Assembly: GCA_025846845.1 (NCBI GenBank)
Contig: JAOYTL010000014.1
Coordinates: forward strand, 135,541 to 199,540
Direction: 5' to 3'
Source of the DNA: Alloboseaceae bacterium BT-24-1
GTDB taxonomy: Bacteria; Pseudomonadota; Alphaproteobacteria; Rhizobiales; Beijerinckiaceae
DNA length: 64,000 bases
Position numbers and translations under genes: made by a program. Below, one piece after another: positions 1 through 7,785 of the stretch. Every line of letters starts with the position of its first letter. Within the stretch, counting starts at the first letter, position 1. The notes beneath the pieces are model-generated. The model did not search any database. It saw only the letters and a list, made by a program, of their open reading frames with translations, and was not told the DNA's origin.

Positions 1-828
1 CTCGTTGGCCGTCGAGCGGACCAGGCCGAAGCCGCGGAAGCCGGCGGGATTGCGCTCGCTGTCGAACAGCGGGAAGCCCGAGAGCTCGACGCGGGCGCCT
101 TCGCTGGGACCAACACGCCACAACACGGCCCGGCCGCTCCAGGTCGATGAAGTCGCGAGGCGTGCCGCCAGATCACCGTCGAGGTCGAGGACGTCGGTGG
201 CGAGCAAAGCCGGCCAGTCGCGCCCTTGAGTCGTACTCGCAACCTGCTGGCCGACGAGCTCGGCGAAGTCTCCGGACAGGCTGACCAGCGTCCCATCGAA
301 GTCGCTTTCCCACAGGAAGCGCAGGTTGGCACGGCGCTGCTGCTCGGGTGATTCGGCCTTGGGATCGGCTATCGCGGCGATCGTCTCCGGGGTTGCCGGG
401 AAGGGTGAGGCGGTTGGCGCAGCCGGAACGCGGAGCTCTTCCTGTGGTACGGTGATGCCCAGGCGGCGCAGGTCGGAGGCGCTGACGCCGAGCGCGAGCG
501 CCGGGCCCGCGCCGGTTTCGACGAGCTTGCAGGCGCAGGTCACGAGTCCGGTCAGCGCAGCGCCGAGCCGCAGTCTTTCGAGCCTGAGCCCGTTGCGCGA
601 GGCGAGCCCGCCGGCAAGCAGGCGCAGGCGTTCGCGTGTCGCAGCCGGCAATTTCTCAGCTCCGCCGAAAGCATTGAGGAGCGCCTGGCCGCCCGCATTG
701 GCGAAAGCCGGTGCATCACCATCGGCCGGCCAGAGCAGCAGCGCGCCCTTGCTGGCGAATTCAGCAAGTGCGGGATCCTGCGCCAGCGCGCCGGCAAGGC
801 CGTTCCAATCCTGCACGGATTCGCTCAT
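1..828 (-). CDS. PAS-domain sensor histidine kinase, PdhS-like (5' part only)
   Basis: An open frame of 276 codons with no stop runs off the left edge. Its ATG is at 828-826, so only the N-terminal part is present. The protein is soluble, with no membrane segment. A region rich in Leu, Ala and Arg is followed by a segment reading LRFLWESDFDGTLVSLSGDF and then LVGQQVAS, which looks like the PAS-type N-terminal region of PdhS/PleC/DivJ-family cytoplasmic kinases that act on DivK in Hyphomicrobiales. The kinase core lies outside the window, so the assignment rests on this region and on the CtrA-like box about 50 bp upstream. Another PAS protein is possible. Confidence 0.55.
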   Translation of the reverse strand, partial: MSESVQDWNGLAGALAQDPALAEFASKGALLLWPADGDAPAFANAGGQALLNAFGGAEKLPAATRERLRLLAGGLASRNGLRLERLRLGAALTGLVTCACKLVETGAGPALALGVSASDLRRLGITVPQEELRVPAAPTASPFPATPETIAAIADPKAESPEQQRRANLRFLWESDFDGTLVSLSGDFAELVGQQVASTTQGRDWPALLATDVLDLDGDLAARLATSSTWSGRAVLWRVGPSEGARVELSGFPLFDSERNPAGFRGFGLVRSTANE

Positions 829-874
829 CCCGTTCCGCTCAACCTGCTGGCGACGTAAGCCCGCGCGAATATGC

Positions 875-889
875 CTAACAAATCTTTAA
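875..889. promoter_or_regulatory. CtrA-like box upstream of the PdhS-like kinase
   Basis: CTAA, seven bases, then TTAA: one mismatch from the CtrA consensus TTAA-N7-TTAA. It lies 47 bp upstream of the kinase start at 828. The site is inferred from pattern and position only. Confidence 0.4.
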
Positions 890-996
890 TAACCGCGCGA
901 GGACGGTGAATCCATGCGGGAACACTGCCTCTCCCCTGACGTTTCCAAACAGCGTTAATATGGCGCCGCTGCCTTGGCCGGTGGCGGCGTTGTCAT

Positions 997-1024
997 TGCA
1001 CTGCAATAATGATATTGCAGTGCA
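997..1024. promoter_or_regulatory. Large palindrome upstream of the phasin gene, candidate PhaR operator
   Basis: Two perfect 12-base arms (997-1008 and 1013-1024) flank the centre ATGA. The arms contain CTGCAAT and ATTGCAG. PhaR, the PHA-responsive repressor of phasin genes in alphaproteobacteria, binds TGC/GCA dyads. With the phasin ATG 60 bp downstream, this is the likely operator. Confidence 0.6.
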
Positions 1025-1084
1025 CAATTAAGGCTCGACGCCGGAGGCGGCGCAGAAGCCTGGCTCGGTCACAGGAGGACCACC

Positions 1085-1480
1085 ATGGACGGCAAGAACC
1101 CCTACGAAGTCCCCACCGAAATGCGCGACTTCGCCGAAAAGAGCGTCGACCAGGCCCGCAAGGCTTTCGACGGCTTCATCGGTGCTGCCCAGAAGGCGGT
1201 CGATAGCGCCCATGGTTCGGCCGAGTCGGCCCGTGTCAACGTCCAGGACATGACCAAGAAGGCCATGACCTATGCCGAGAGCAACATCGCGGCTGCTTTC
1301 GACCTCGCCGACAAGCTGGTCAAGTCCCGCGACATGAACGAGGTGCTCCAGCACCAGTCCGAATTCCTGAAGGCCCAGGTGGCCGCGCTGCAGACGCAGC
1401 TCAAGGAAGTCGGCGCGACGGTGCAGGATGTCGCCAAGAAGACCGCTGAGACCGCCGCCAAGGCGACCAAACTGAAGTGA
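1085..1480 (+). CDS. Phasin family protein
   Basis: A 131-residue protein that is mostly amphipathic helix with no signal peptide, the normal size for alphaproteobacterial phasins (Phasin_2 family). Phasins coat polyhydroxyalkanoate granules in the cytoplasm and limit granule fusion. The stretch AFDGFIGAAQKAVD and the later AESNIAAAFDLADKL are typical of the family. The start ATG is preceded by a strong CAGGAGG at 1071-1077. A 28-bp palindrome 60 bp upstream is a likely PhaR operator. A second phasin-like gene follows 158 bp downstream on the same strand, so the two probably serve the same granules. The family call is firm; granule binding is inferred. Confidence 0.85.
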   Translation: MDGKNPYEVPTEMRDFAEKSVDQARKAFDGFIGAAQKAVDSAHGSAESARVNVQDMTKKAMTYAESNIAAAFDLADKLVKSRDMNEVLQHQSEFLKAQVAALQTQLKEVGATVQDVAKKTAETAAKATKLK

Positions 1481-1638
1481 AGCCGGGCGCGCCACGGGCG
1501 CGGAGCGGGCTTTCACGATGAGGCGGCCGGACCAGCGCACGACCCCGTGAGGTGGACACTCCTCGCGGGGAGATGACTTAGGTCCGGTTTCGTCGAACGC
1601 GCAGGCTCGTCCTGCAGGATCTGTGAAGGAGACATCCG

Positions 1639-2646
1639 ATGGCGAAGCAGACTATTCCCGGCAAGCCCCCGATCAGCCTCGCGCCCGTCAAGGCGCTGAG
1701 CGAGTCGAAGCCGGTGGCACCGGCCGTTCCGGCCAATACCCCCGAAGCCAAGCCCGTTGTGGATGCAAAGCCCGTGGCCGCCCCGGCCGTGGCTGCTCCC
1801 GTGCTCAAGGCTGCGCCTCCGCCGGCCGCTGTGCAGGTCGCTCCGCAGCCGGCAGTGAAGGCTGCCGCTGTGGCGCCGATTGTCAAAGCTCCGGAGGCCA
1901 AGCCCGTGGCCGACGTGAAGCCGGTCGTCGTTCCGGCTGCCGTGACGTCCGCTCCCAAAGTCGAGGCCAAGCCCGTCGCTTCCAAGCCTGCCGTTCTCCA
2001 ATCTGTAGCGAAGGCTGCGCCCGCTGCCGTCGCCAAATCTGCGCCGCAGCCCGCCAAGATCGTCGCGGCGCCGGCCAAACGTGTCGCCCCGCAGAAGAAG
2101 AAGGTTGCGAAGCCGGCCGCCAAGGCTGCCGCTCCTGCCAAGCCTGAGACCATCAAGGCGGTGGCTGTGAAGGCGGCGCCCGCCAAGCTCGCTTCGGTGC
2201 AGGCCAAGCCCATGGCTGAGCCGGTCAAGGCGCAGCCCGCTCCGGTAAAGCCGGTCGCTGCGGTTGCGGCAAAGCCTGCTCCCGCACCGGTCAAGCTCGT
2301 CGAGGTCGCTCCGCTGGCCAAGCCTGCTCCTGTCGCCATGCCAGCCGTTGCCAAGGCAATCGAAGCGCCGAAGCCGGTTGCGGTTGCGCCCTTCTCGGCA
2401 GTCAACTGGTTCGAGCAGACGCTGGTGCTGACGCGGACCTTCGGGGTCGTCCAGGCCAAGGTGCTCGATCATGCCTGCTCCGAGCTCAAGGCGACGCTGA
2501 GCGAGATCGAGACGCTGGCGCGCACGCAGAGCGCCGCCGACGCGGTCGCGCTCCAGGCCAAGGCTTTCCGCCGCAGCTATGAATCGCTCGCTGCCCATCT
2601 TGGTGATCTCGCCGCGACCGCCCGCAAGGACCTGCCGCGCTCGTGA
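1639..2646 (+). CDS. Phasin-like protein with long Ala/Pro/Lys/Val-rich N-terminal extension
   Basis: A 335-residue protein. About residues 1-250 form a low-complexity arm built from degenerate units such as EAKPVADVKPVV, with a basic patch KKKVAKPAAKA near the middle. The last 80 residues (NWFEQTLVLTRTFGVVQAKVLDHA onward) resemble the helical phasin domain. The start is set by AAGGAGA at 1625-1631. The arm recalls histone-H1-like tails and PhaM/PhaF-type proteins, so binding granules while contacting DNA or other proteins is plausible but unproven. The gene follows a normal phasin by 158 bp. Confidence 0.65.
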   Translation: MAKQTIPGKPPISLAPVKALSESKPVAPAVPANTPEAKPVVDAKPVAAPAVAAPVLKAAPPPAAVQVAPQPAVKAAAVAPIVKAPEAKPVADVKPVVVPAAVTSAPKVEAKPVASKPAVLQSVAKAAPAAVAKSAPQPAKIVAAPAKRVAPQKKKVAKPAAKAAAPAKPETIKAVAVKAAPAKLASVQAKPMAEPVKAQPAPVKPVAAVAAKPAPAPVKLVEVAPLAKPAPVAMPAVAKAIEAPKPVAVAPFSAVNWFEQTLVLTRTFGVVQAKVLDHACSELKATLSEIETLARTQSAADAVALQAKAFRRSYESLAAHLGDLAATARKDLPRS

Positions 2647-2654
2647 TTTTCAAA

Positions 2655-2680
2655 GCCGGCGCGGTTTTCCCCGCGCCGGC
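2655..2680 (+). terminator. Hairpin after the phasin-like gene
   Basis: A perfect 10-bp GC stem (2655-2664 with 2671-2680) and a six-base loop, eight bases after the stop codon. No clear T tract follows, so termination strength is uncertain. Confidence 0.5.
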
Positions 2681-2774
2681 CTGCATTTCACCGTTGCATT
2701 CGGCGAAATGCGGCACTAGGTTCCGCGCCGTCGCCGGACCGCTTCCGGGCGCCGCGACATCAGGCGCAAGCCGT

Positions 2775-2851
2775 GCAGCCATAGCTCAGTTGGTTAGAGC
2801 GCTAGATTGTGGATCTAGAGGTCCCCCGTTCAAGCCGGGGTGGCTGTACCA
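2775..2851 (+). tRNA. tRNA-His (GTG anticodon)
   Basis: A complete cloverleaf with encoded CCA. The acceptor arm GCAGCCA pairs with TGGCTGT, the D-arm reads TAGCTCAGTTGGTTAGAGC, the anticodon stem is CTAGA/TCTAG with anticodon GTG at 2809-2811, and the T-arm is CCCCC-GTTCAAG-CCGGGG. The base before the acceptor stem is T and the discriminator is A. The usual histidine identity pair G-1:C73 is therefore not encoded, the variant known from a clade of alphaproteobacteria with a co-evolved HisRS. Confidence 0.96.
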
Positions 2852-2949
2852 TCTCTTCTCTTCCATTCCGGTTGTTCCGAGATTGCGCGTGTGCCTCGCG
2901 CCGGCCTAGCTTGCCGCGCGGCGCAGAGCCGTCAGCCTCGGAGCCCGCT

Positions 2950-3354
2950 ATGCCCAGCAAGATCGATCTTCTCAATCCCGCCTCGCTCTCGCCGCCGACC
3001 GGCTATTCGCATGTCGCGATCGTCGAGGCCGGCAAGCAGGTGCATGTCTCCGGCCAGGTTGCCTACGACGCGATGGGCAAGGTGGTGGGGGAGGGCGACA
3101 TCGCCGCCCAGGCCGAGCAGGTCTACGCCAACCTCGCTGCGGCGCTGACGGCTGCCGGTACCGACTTCACGAAGGTGTTCAAGCTGGTGACCTATGTCGT
3201 CGACCTCAGCACCGAGAAGGCGATTGCAGTGCGCAAGGTGCGCATGAAATACCTCGGTGACGGCCCTTACCCGGCAAGCACCATGGTCGGTGTCACCGCC
3301 CTGGTCGATCCGCGCCTCCTGATCGAGATCGAGGCGATCGCCGCGCTGGATTGA
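2950..3354 (+). CDS. RidA/YjgF/YER057c/UK114 family protein
   Basis: A 134-residue single-domain protein of normal RidA length. RidA-type proteins hydrolyse reactive enamine/imine intermediates released by PLP enzymes in the cytoplasm. The C-terminal segment ending DPRLLIEIEAIAALD carries the arginine and glutamate typical of the active site. The ATG at 2950 gives the family's usual N-terminus; longer frames read through the tRNA-His gene and are rejected. It lies 98 bp after the tRNA and is probably transcribed separately. Confidence 0.88.
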   Translation: MPSKIDLLNPASLSPPTGYSHVAIVEAGKQVHVSGQVAYDAMGKVVGEGDIAAQAEQVYANLAAALTAAGTDFTKVFKLVTYVVDLSTEKAIAVRKVRMKYLGDGPYPASTMVGVTALVDPRLLIEIEAIAALD

Positions 3355-3491
3355 GCGCTCGCCGGCAGGACTTGCGACAATGGGCGGTGCTCGCCATATC
3401 CGGTTCACGCGGTTGGGTTCGCCTTTCGCGTTCGGGGCGCTGCGCAAGCGGGCTCCGGTTGTTCCAGAGGCGCCTTTCAAAGGGCTTCGTG

Positions 3492-3920
3492 ATGACGCGT
3501 CCGCCTAGCCTGTCGCATCCCTTCCTGCTCGGGTTCGACGATATCGAGCGGGCTCTCGACCGGGTCGCCAAAGGCGCCGGCGATGGCTATCCGCCCTATA
3601 ACATCGAACGCATGCCGCGCACCGAGGACGAGCCCGACAAGCTCAGGATCACGCTCGCGGTGGCCGGGTTCTCGCGCGAACAGCTCGAGATCACGCTGGA
3701 AGAGAACCAGCTGACCATCCGTGGCCGTCAGGTCGACGACAAGACGCGGCATTTCCTGCATCGCGGCATCGCCGCGCGGCAGTTCCAGCGCTCCTTCCTG
3801 CTTGCCGACGGCATGCAGGTCCTGGGCGCCGATCTCTCGAACGGGCTGCTCGCCATCGACCTGGCCCGTCCGGAACCGGAACGGCTCGTCCGGCGTATCG
3901 ATATCATGAGCCGCGACTAG
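3492..3920 (+). CDS. Small heat-shock protein, Hsp20/IbpA family
   Basis: A 142-residue chaperone with a central alpha-crystallin domain. PPYNIERMPRTEDEPDKLRI begins the beta-sandwich, followed by VAGFSREQLEITLEENQLTIRG. It binds unfolded proteins in the cytoplasm for later refolding. The start at 3492 gives the usual IbpA-like N-terminus (SHPFLLGFDDIERALD). A DUF1150 gene lies 116 bp downstream, the usual partner in alphaproteobacteria. The 137-bp gap after ridA shows no clear RpoH promoter that I could recognise. Confidence 0.9.
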   Translation: MTRPPSLSHPFLLGFDDIERALDRVAKGAGDGYPPYNIERMPRTEDEPDKLRITLAVAGFSREQLEITLEENQLTIRGRQVDDKTRHFLHRGIAARQFQRSFLLADGMQVLGADLSNGLLAIDLARPEPERLVRRIDIMSRD

Positions 3921-4036
3921 GGGCCTTCAAGAAGGCGCTTCGTAGACGTCAGTCCGGGGAGGCATGCGGTTTGCCTTCCGTTCATGATCAAGGATGCACA
4001 ATCAAACCGCCTCGCACTGCTCTGAAGGAGGGCGCG

Positions 4037-4291
4037 ATGACTGAGACCAGAGAGACCCCCCTGACCACGGCTGAATTTGCCGCCCTCGGCAACGGCCAGG
4101 TCGCCTATCTCAAGCCGATCATGTCGGACGAGCTGGCGCGCATCTTCCCGCAGGCGCCTGACATCGAGCCCGGCCTGCAGCTCTTCGCGCTGCTCGCAGC
4201 CGATGGCGCGCCGATCCTGGTGACGGATTCCCGCGAGGCCGCGACGGCCAACGCCTGGGAGCACGATCTCCGAATGGTCAGCCTGCACTGA
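4037..4291 (+). CDS. DUF1150 family protein
   Basis: An 84-residue protein with the DUF1150 pattern (ALGNGQVAYLKPIMSDE and later AADGAPILVTDSREAA). Its function is unknown. In alphaproteobacteria it often sits directly after an Hsp20 gene, as here, suggesting a stress-linked role. The start is decided by AAGGAGG at 4025-4031, six bases before the ATG; an upstream in-frame start has no ribosome-binding site. Confidence 0.82.
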   Translation: MTETRETPLTTAEFAALGNGQVAYLKPIMSDELARIFPQAPDIEPGLQLFALLAADGAPILVTDSREAATANAWEHDLRMVSLH

Positions 4292-4301
4292 CCCGAAGCG
4301 C

Positions 4302-5087
4302 TTACGCCGCCGCGGGGGCGATGCCCTCGACGGCGGCGATCAGGCGCGCGATGTCGTCCGGCGTCGACAGGCGGTGGTCACCATCCTTGATCAGGGTCAG
4401 CACGACCGGATCGTGCGGCAGGTGCTCGACCAGCTTCAACGCCTGGCCATAGGGCACGTCGGGATCCTTCATTCCCTGCAGGATATGGATGGGGCAACCG
4501 GTCTCGAGCGGCTGCCCGAAGAGAAGATGGCGCCGCCCGTCCTCGATCAGTGCCCGCGTGATCGGCATCGGTTCCGGCGAATATTCCGACGGTCGCTGCC
4601 AGACGCCGTCCTTCGCGATGGTTTCGCGGATCGCTTCCGGCATCTGCGCCCACATCAGCTCTTCGGTGAAGTCGATGGCCGGCGCGATCAGTACGAGGCC
4701 GGCCGGCTGCAATTGCGGCGCGGTCTTGCGCAACTCCAGCATCGCCAGCAGCGCGACCCAGCCGCCCATGGACGAACCGACCAGGATGGCGGGACCCGTG
4801 GTATGGGCGGCCAGAACCGCCTGCGCATCTTCGAGCCAATGCGACATCGTCCACTGCGCGAAGTCACCGCTCGATTCGCCATGGCCGGCATAGTCGAAGC
4901 GGATGAAGGCGCGTCCAGAGCGCTCGGCCCAGGCCGCGAGCGCCTCGGCCTTGGTCGCCCGCATGTCCGAGCGCAAACCGCCGAGCCAGACCACCGGCGG
5001 GCCCTTGCCGGCCCGCGCCAGCACCGCGATCTCGCGGCGTTCCGTACCGGTGCCGATGCTCAAAAATTGCGGCTCAGGCCTCGTCAC
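4302..5087 (-). CDS. Alpha/beta hydrolase
   Basis: A 261-residue cytoplasmic alpha/beta-hydrolase fold protein. The nucleophile elbow is GSSMGG and the late histidine is in DGDHRLS, giving a Ser-Asp-His triad with the likely Asp in MKDPDVPYG. The FDYAGHGES segment is typical of small esterases/acyl hydrolases. The start is GTG at 5087, supported by AGGAGAG just upstream on this strand. It converges with the DUF1150 gene, leaving a 10-bp gap. The substrate cannot be read from the sequence. Confidence 0.82.
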   Translation of the reverse strand: MTRPEPQFLSIGTGTERREIAVLARAGKGPPVVWLGGLRSDMRATKAEALAAWAERSGRAFIRFDYAGHGESSGDFAQWTMSHWLEDAQAVLAAHTTGPAILVGSSMGGWVALLAMLELRKTAPQLQPAGLVLIAPAIDFTEELMWAQMPEAIRETIAKDGVWQRPSEYSPEPMPITRALIEDGRRHLLFGQPLETGCPIHILQGMKDPDVPYGQALKLVEHLPHDPVVLTLIKDGDHRLSTPDDIARLIAAVEGIAPAAA

Positions 5088-5211
5088 CCTATGCTCTCCT
5101 GTGGTGAACCGGGTGAAAGCAGGCAGATGCCAGCTGCAATACCGCCCGATTTAGTCATCATCTGAACCCGATAGCACCCGCGAGTCGCCAAGCAGAAGGC
5201 CTTTTCGAGTA

Positions 5212-6435
5212 GTGAGCACCTCCCTGCGTTCCGGCGCACAATTGTCCCTGCCTTCGACGGAGACGCATCCGCTCGCCGGGCGCACCGTGCTGCAGATCAT
5301 CCCGGATCTGGAAGCGGGGGGCGCCGAGCGCACCGCCGTCGACATCGCCGCGGGGCTGACCGAAGTCGGCGCGCGTGCGCTGGTCGCGACCGAGGGCGGA
5401 CGGCTTGTCGCCGAGCTGCAGGCCAAGGGTGGCATCTGGCTGCCGTTCCCGGCCGCGGCCAAGAACCCGGTCTCGATGCTGCTGAACGTGCGGACCTTCG
5501 CCTTGCTCTGCAAGCGCGAGCGCGTCGATCTCGTCCACGCCCGCTCGCGGGCGCCGGCCTGGGTCGCACTTGCCGCGACGCGGGCGCTGAAGCTGCCCTT
5601 CGTCACCACCTATCACGGCTCCTACAACGCTCGCTCGGTGGTGAAGAACCTGTATAATTCAGTGATGGCGCGCAGCGACGTCGTCATCGCCAACTCCGGC
5701 TACACCGCCGACCTGATCCGCGCCCGCCATCCCTTCGCCCGTGATCGCATCCGCGTCGTCCATCGCGGTACCGATTTCTCGGCCTTCGCCCCGTCGGCGG
5801 TGAGCCCGGAGCGGATCAGCGCTCTGCGCAGCGCCTGGGGCGTCGAGCCGCATCAGCGCATCGTGCTGCTGCCCGGCCGGCTCACCGGCTGGAAAGGTCA
5901 GAAGGTGCTGATCGAGGCGGCGCGGCAATTGCGCGACGCCGGCGACGAGGACACCGCCTTCATCCTCGCGGGTGATGCGCAAGGGCGCGACGGTTATGTG
6001 CGCGAACTCGACGACGCCATCGCCAAAGCCAAGCTCGAAGGCCGCGTCCGCCGCGTCGGCCATTGCAGCGACATGCCCGCGGCCTTTCTGGCCGCCGCCG
6101 TTGTCGCCGTGCCCTCGACCGAGCCCGAAGCTTTCGGCCGGGTTGCCGTCGAAGCGCAGGCCATGGGCACCCCGGTCGTCGTCTCCAATCTCGGCGCTGT
6201 GCCGGAAACGGTGCTGGCGCCGCCCCAGGTCTCGCCTCAGGAGCGCAGCGGCTGGCATGTCCCGCCCGATGATGCGGCGGCACTCGCCGAAGCGTTGCGC
6301 GAAGCGCTGGCGCTCAGGCCCTCAGCCCGAGACGCGCTGGCGCGCCGAGCGAGGCTGCACGTCGAGCGCCATTTCTCGCTGGCCTCGATGGTCAATGACA
6401 CACTCGACGTCTATTGCGCCCTGCTGGGGCGCTGA
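5212..6435 (+). CDS. Glycosyltransferase family 4 protein
   Basis: A 407-residue GT-B fold glycosyltransferase. The N-terminal acceptor half begins LQIIPDLEAGGAERTAVDIA. The C-terminal Glycos_transf_1 half has LLPGRLTGWKGQKVLIEAA and the nucleotide-sugar signature PSTEPEAFGRVAVEAQAMGTP. It probably adds a sugar to a surface polysaccharide or lipid at the cytoplasmic membrane face. The start is a GTG at 5212 without a strong Shine-Dalgarno sequence, so a later start is possible. It stands alone, divergent from the hydrolase and 86 bp before infC. Confidence 0.85.
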   Translation: MSTSLRSGAQLSLPSTETHPLAGRTVLQIIPDLEAGGAERTAVDIAAGLTEVGARALVATEGGRLVAELQAKGGIWLPFPAAAKNPVSMLLNVRTFALLCKRERVDLVHARSRAPAWVALAATRALKLPFVTTYHGSYNARSVVKNLYNSVMARSDVVIANSGYTADLIRARHPFARDRIRVVHRGTDFSAFAPSAVSPERISALRSAWGVEPHQRIVLLPGRLTGWKGQKVLIEAARQLRDAGDEDTAFILAGDAQGRDGYVRELDDAIAKAKLEGRVRRVGHCSDMPAAFLAAAVVAVPSTEPEAFGRVAVEAQAMGTPVVVSNLGAVPETVLAPPQVSPQERSGWHVPPDDAAALAEALREALALRPSARDALARRARLHVERHFSLASMVNDTLDVYCALLGR

Positions 6436-6450
6436 ACCCCGCTTGATCCA

Positions 6451-6479
6451 TTGACAACGCTTCGCGTTGTGCAATGTGT
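6451..6479 (+). promoter_or_regulatory. Possible infC promoter with a hairpin in the spacer
   Basis: A perfect TTGACA (-35) at 6451-6456 is followed 17 bases later by a weak -10 (ATGTGT). The spacer holds a perfect dyad, ACAACGC/GCGTTGT (6454-6470, loop TTC). The dyad could instead be a weak terminator of the upstream gene or a leader hairpin. Confidence 0.35.
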
Positions 6480-6507
6480 CTCACCAACGGCGCGATGCGC
6501 CAATCAT

Positions 6508-6524
6508 AGGAGAATACAGCCATT
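6508..6524 (+). promoter_or_regulatory. Shine-Dalgarno sequence that fixes the ATT start of infC
   Basis: AGGAGA at 6508-6513, eight bases before ATT at 6522-6524. No ATG, GTG or TTG at this distance opens the infC frame. Confidence 0.85.
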
Positions 6525-7064
6525 CGTCGTCCCTTCCGTGCCGCACCAACCCCCGTCAAGGACGGTCCCCGCGCCAACCGCGACATTCGTGGCGTCCGCG
6601 ACGTCCAGCTCATCGACGATACCGGCGCCAACCGTGGCGTGGTCTCGTTCTTCGAGGCGCTCAAGATTGCCGAGGACGCCGGTCTCGACTTGGTCGAAAT
6701 CGCCCCCAATTCTGAGCCGCCCGTCTGCAAGATTCTCGACTATGGCCGCTTCCGCTTTCTCGAGCAGAAGAAGGCGGCCGAGGCGCGCAAGAAGCAGCGC
6801 ACCATCGAGATCAAGGAAATCAAGCTCCGCCCCGGCATCGACAAGCACGACTACGACGTGAAAATGAAGGCGATGCACGGCTTCTTCGACGAAGGCGACA
6901 AGGTGAAGGTCACCCTGCGCTTCCGCGGCCGCGAGATGGCGCACCAGGACCTCGGCGTGAAGGTGCTGGAGCGCGTCAAGGCCGATCTCGTCGAGATCGC
7001 CAAGGTCGAGAGCGACTGGCAGCTCGAAGGCCGCCAGATGGTGATGGTGCTCGCGCCGAAGTGA
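6522..7064 (+). CDS. infC: Translation initiation factor IF-3, ATT start codon
   Basis: A 180-residue IF-3 that binds the 30S subunit, prevents 50S joining and proofreads the start codon. The N-domain runs from RRPFRAAPTPVKDGPRANRD through LVEIAPNSEPPVCKILDYG. The C-domain holds KLRPGIDKHDYDVKMK and FRGREMAHQDLG. Translation starts at ATT (6522); the GTG at 6639 would delete a third of the N-domain. An AUU start is the known basis of IF-3 autoregulation in enterobacteria, since IF-3 discriminates against non-canonical starts. Unusually, rpmI-rplT do not follow directly but lie 7.9 kb downstream. Confidence 0.95.
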   Translation: MRRPFRAAPTPVKDGPRANRDIRGVRDVQLIDDTGANRGVVSFFEALKIAEDAGLDLVEIAPNSEPPVCKILDYGRFRFLEQKKAAEARKKQRTIEIKEIKLRPGIDKHDYDVKMKAMHGFFDEGDKVKVTLRFRGREMAHQDLGVKVLERVKADLVEIAKVESDWQLEGRQMVMVLAPK

Positions 7065-7110
7065 CGCTGAACCGCGCGCCCAATAAGGCTCGCATTCGCA
7101 TCGTTTTCAA

Positions 7111-7141
7111 GAAGCCCGGCCGTTTCGGCCGGGCTTCTTTG
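7111..7141 (+). terminator. Rho-independent terminator of infC
   Basis: An 11-bp perfect stem (7111-7121 with 7127-7137), loop GTTTC, then a short T-rich run TTTGTGT. Confidence 0.85.
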
Positions 7142-7207
7142 TGTCGGCGGCATCTCGGTTCACGCGTTTGGAAGCGGATACCGGCACGCAGCCCGCTCCA
7201 ACGAAAA

Positions 7208-7744
7208 TTAGGGGCGGCGATAGCCGCGGGCTCGGGCATAGGCTTCCGCCTGATCGGTGGTGAGCAGAGCTTTCATGGCCAGATGGGTATCCAGATGGGT
7301 GGCGCGAAGCCGGCTCTGGATGCGGGCCGCTTTCTCGGTGGCCGCGGCGATCGAAAGCGAGGTTGCGCGCTCTTCCCGGAACAGGCGGTCGAGCTCGGTC
7401 TCGGCCGCAATCAGCTCTTCTCCCAGCCTGGTGGCCTGGGCCTTCATCGCAGCGAAGATCTCTTCGGTTCGCTGCCTCTGCACCTGGGTCAGGTTGATCT
7501 GGCGCGCCAGCTCCAGTGCGTGGCTCGGCCCCGGGTAGCCGTTCAATTCTGCCGGCAAAGCGAGGGACATTCCCCGTCCGGCTCGCAAATCCGCGATCTG
7601 CTCGGCTGAAAGGGCTTTCACCGTTCGCTCGGTCAGGCTGGCATAGGGGGAGGGCGCCGTGCCGGACTCGTGTCGGGCATGCTGTGCGAGCGCCGTTCCC
7701 GATGCGTGAGCCGCGATGACGAGGGCGATGATGCAGCAGCGCAT
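7208..7744 (-). CDS. Periplasmic Spy/CpxP-like (LTXXQ) protein
   Basis: A 178-residue protein with a cleavable signal peptide (about residues 1-20, ending TALAQ). The mature part is helical and carries two LTxxQ-type motifs, NLTQVQRQRTEEI and LLTTDQAEAYAR, as in Spy/CpxP periplasmic chaperones and CnrX-type metal sensors. It probably acts in the periplasm in envelope or metal stress. AGAGGAGACC precedes the ATG. A Crp/Fnr-type regulator is transcribed divergently 41 bp away and is the likely controller. No clear metal-binding cluster is visible. Confidence 0.7.
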   Translation of the reverse strand: MRCCIIALVIAAHASGTALAQHARHESGTAPSPYASLTERTVKALSAEQIADLRAGRGMSLALPAELNGYPGPSHALELARQINLTQVQRQRTEEIFAAMKAQATRLGEELIAAETELDRLFREERATSLSIAAATEKAARIQSRLRATHLDTHLAMKALLTTDQAEAYARARGYRRP

Positions 7745-7785
7745 GACGATTGGTCTCCTCTGATCTTCGCAGGGAGACTTGCCAC

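Noticed and set aside
326..889. A 187-residue plus-strand frame
   Set aside because: It is the opposite-strand shadow of the PAS-kinase gene, which has the better protein sequence and start. The frame is Ser/Ala/Arg-rich without family features.
1481..1638. PhaR-like operator before the second phasin-like gene
   Set aside because: No TGC/GCA dyad comparable to the one at 997-1024 was found in this gap.
1513..2598. Long minus-strand frames rich in Gly/Leu/Arg or Ala/Thr
   Set aside because: They mirror the repetitive Ala/Pro/Lys coding of the phasin-like gene; the periodic composition is a by-product of the repeat.
3923..3936. Short hairpin GCCTTC/GAAGGC after the Hsp20 gene
   Set aside because: Only six base pairs and no T tract; not convincing as a terminator.
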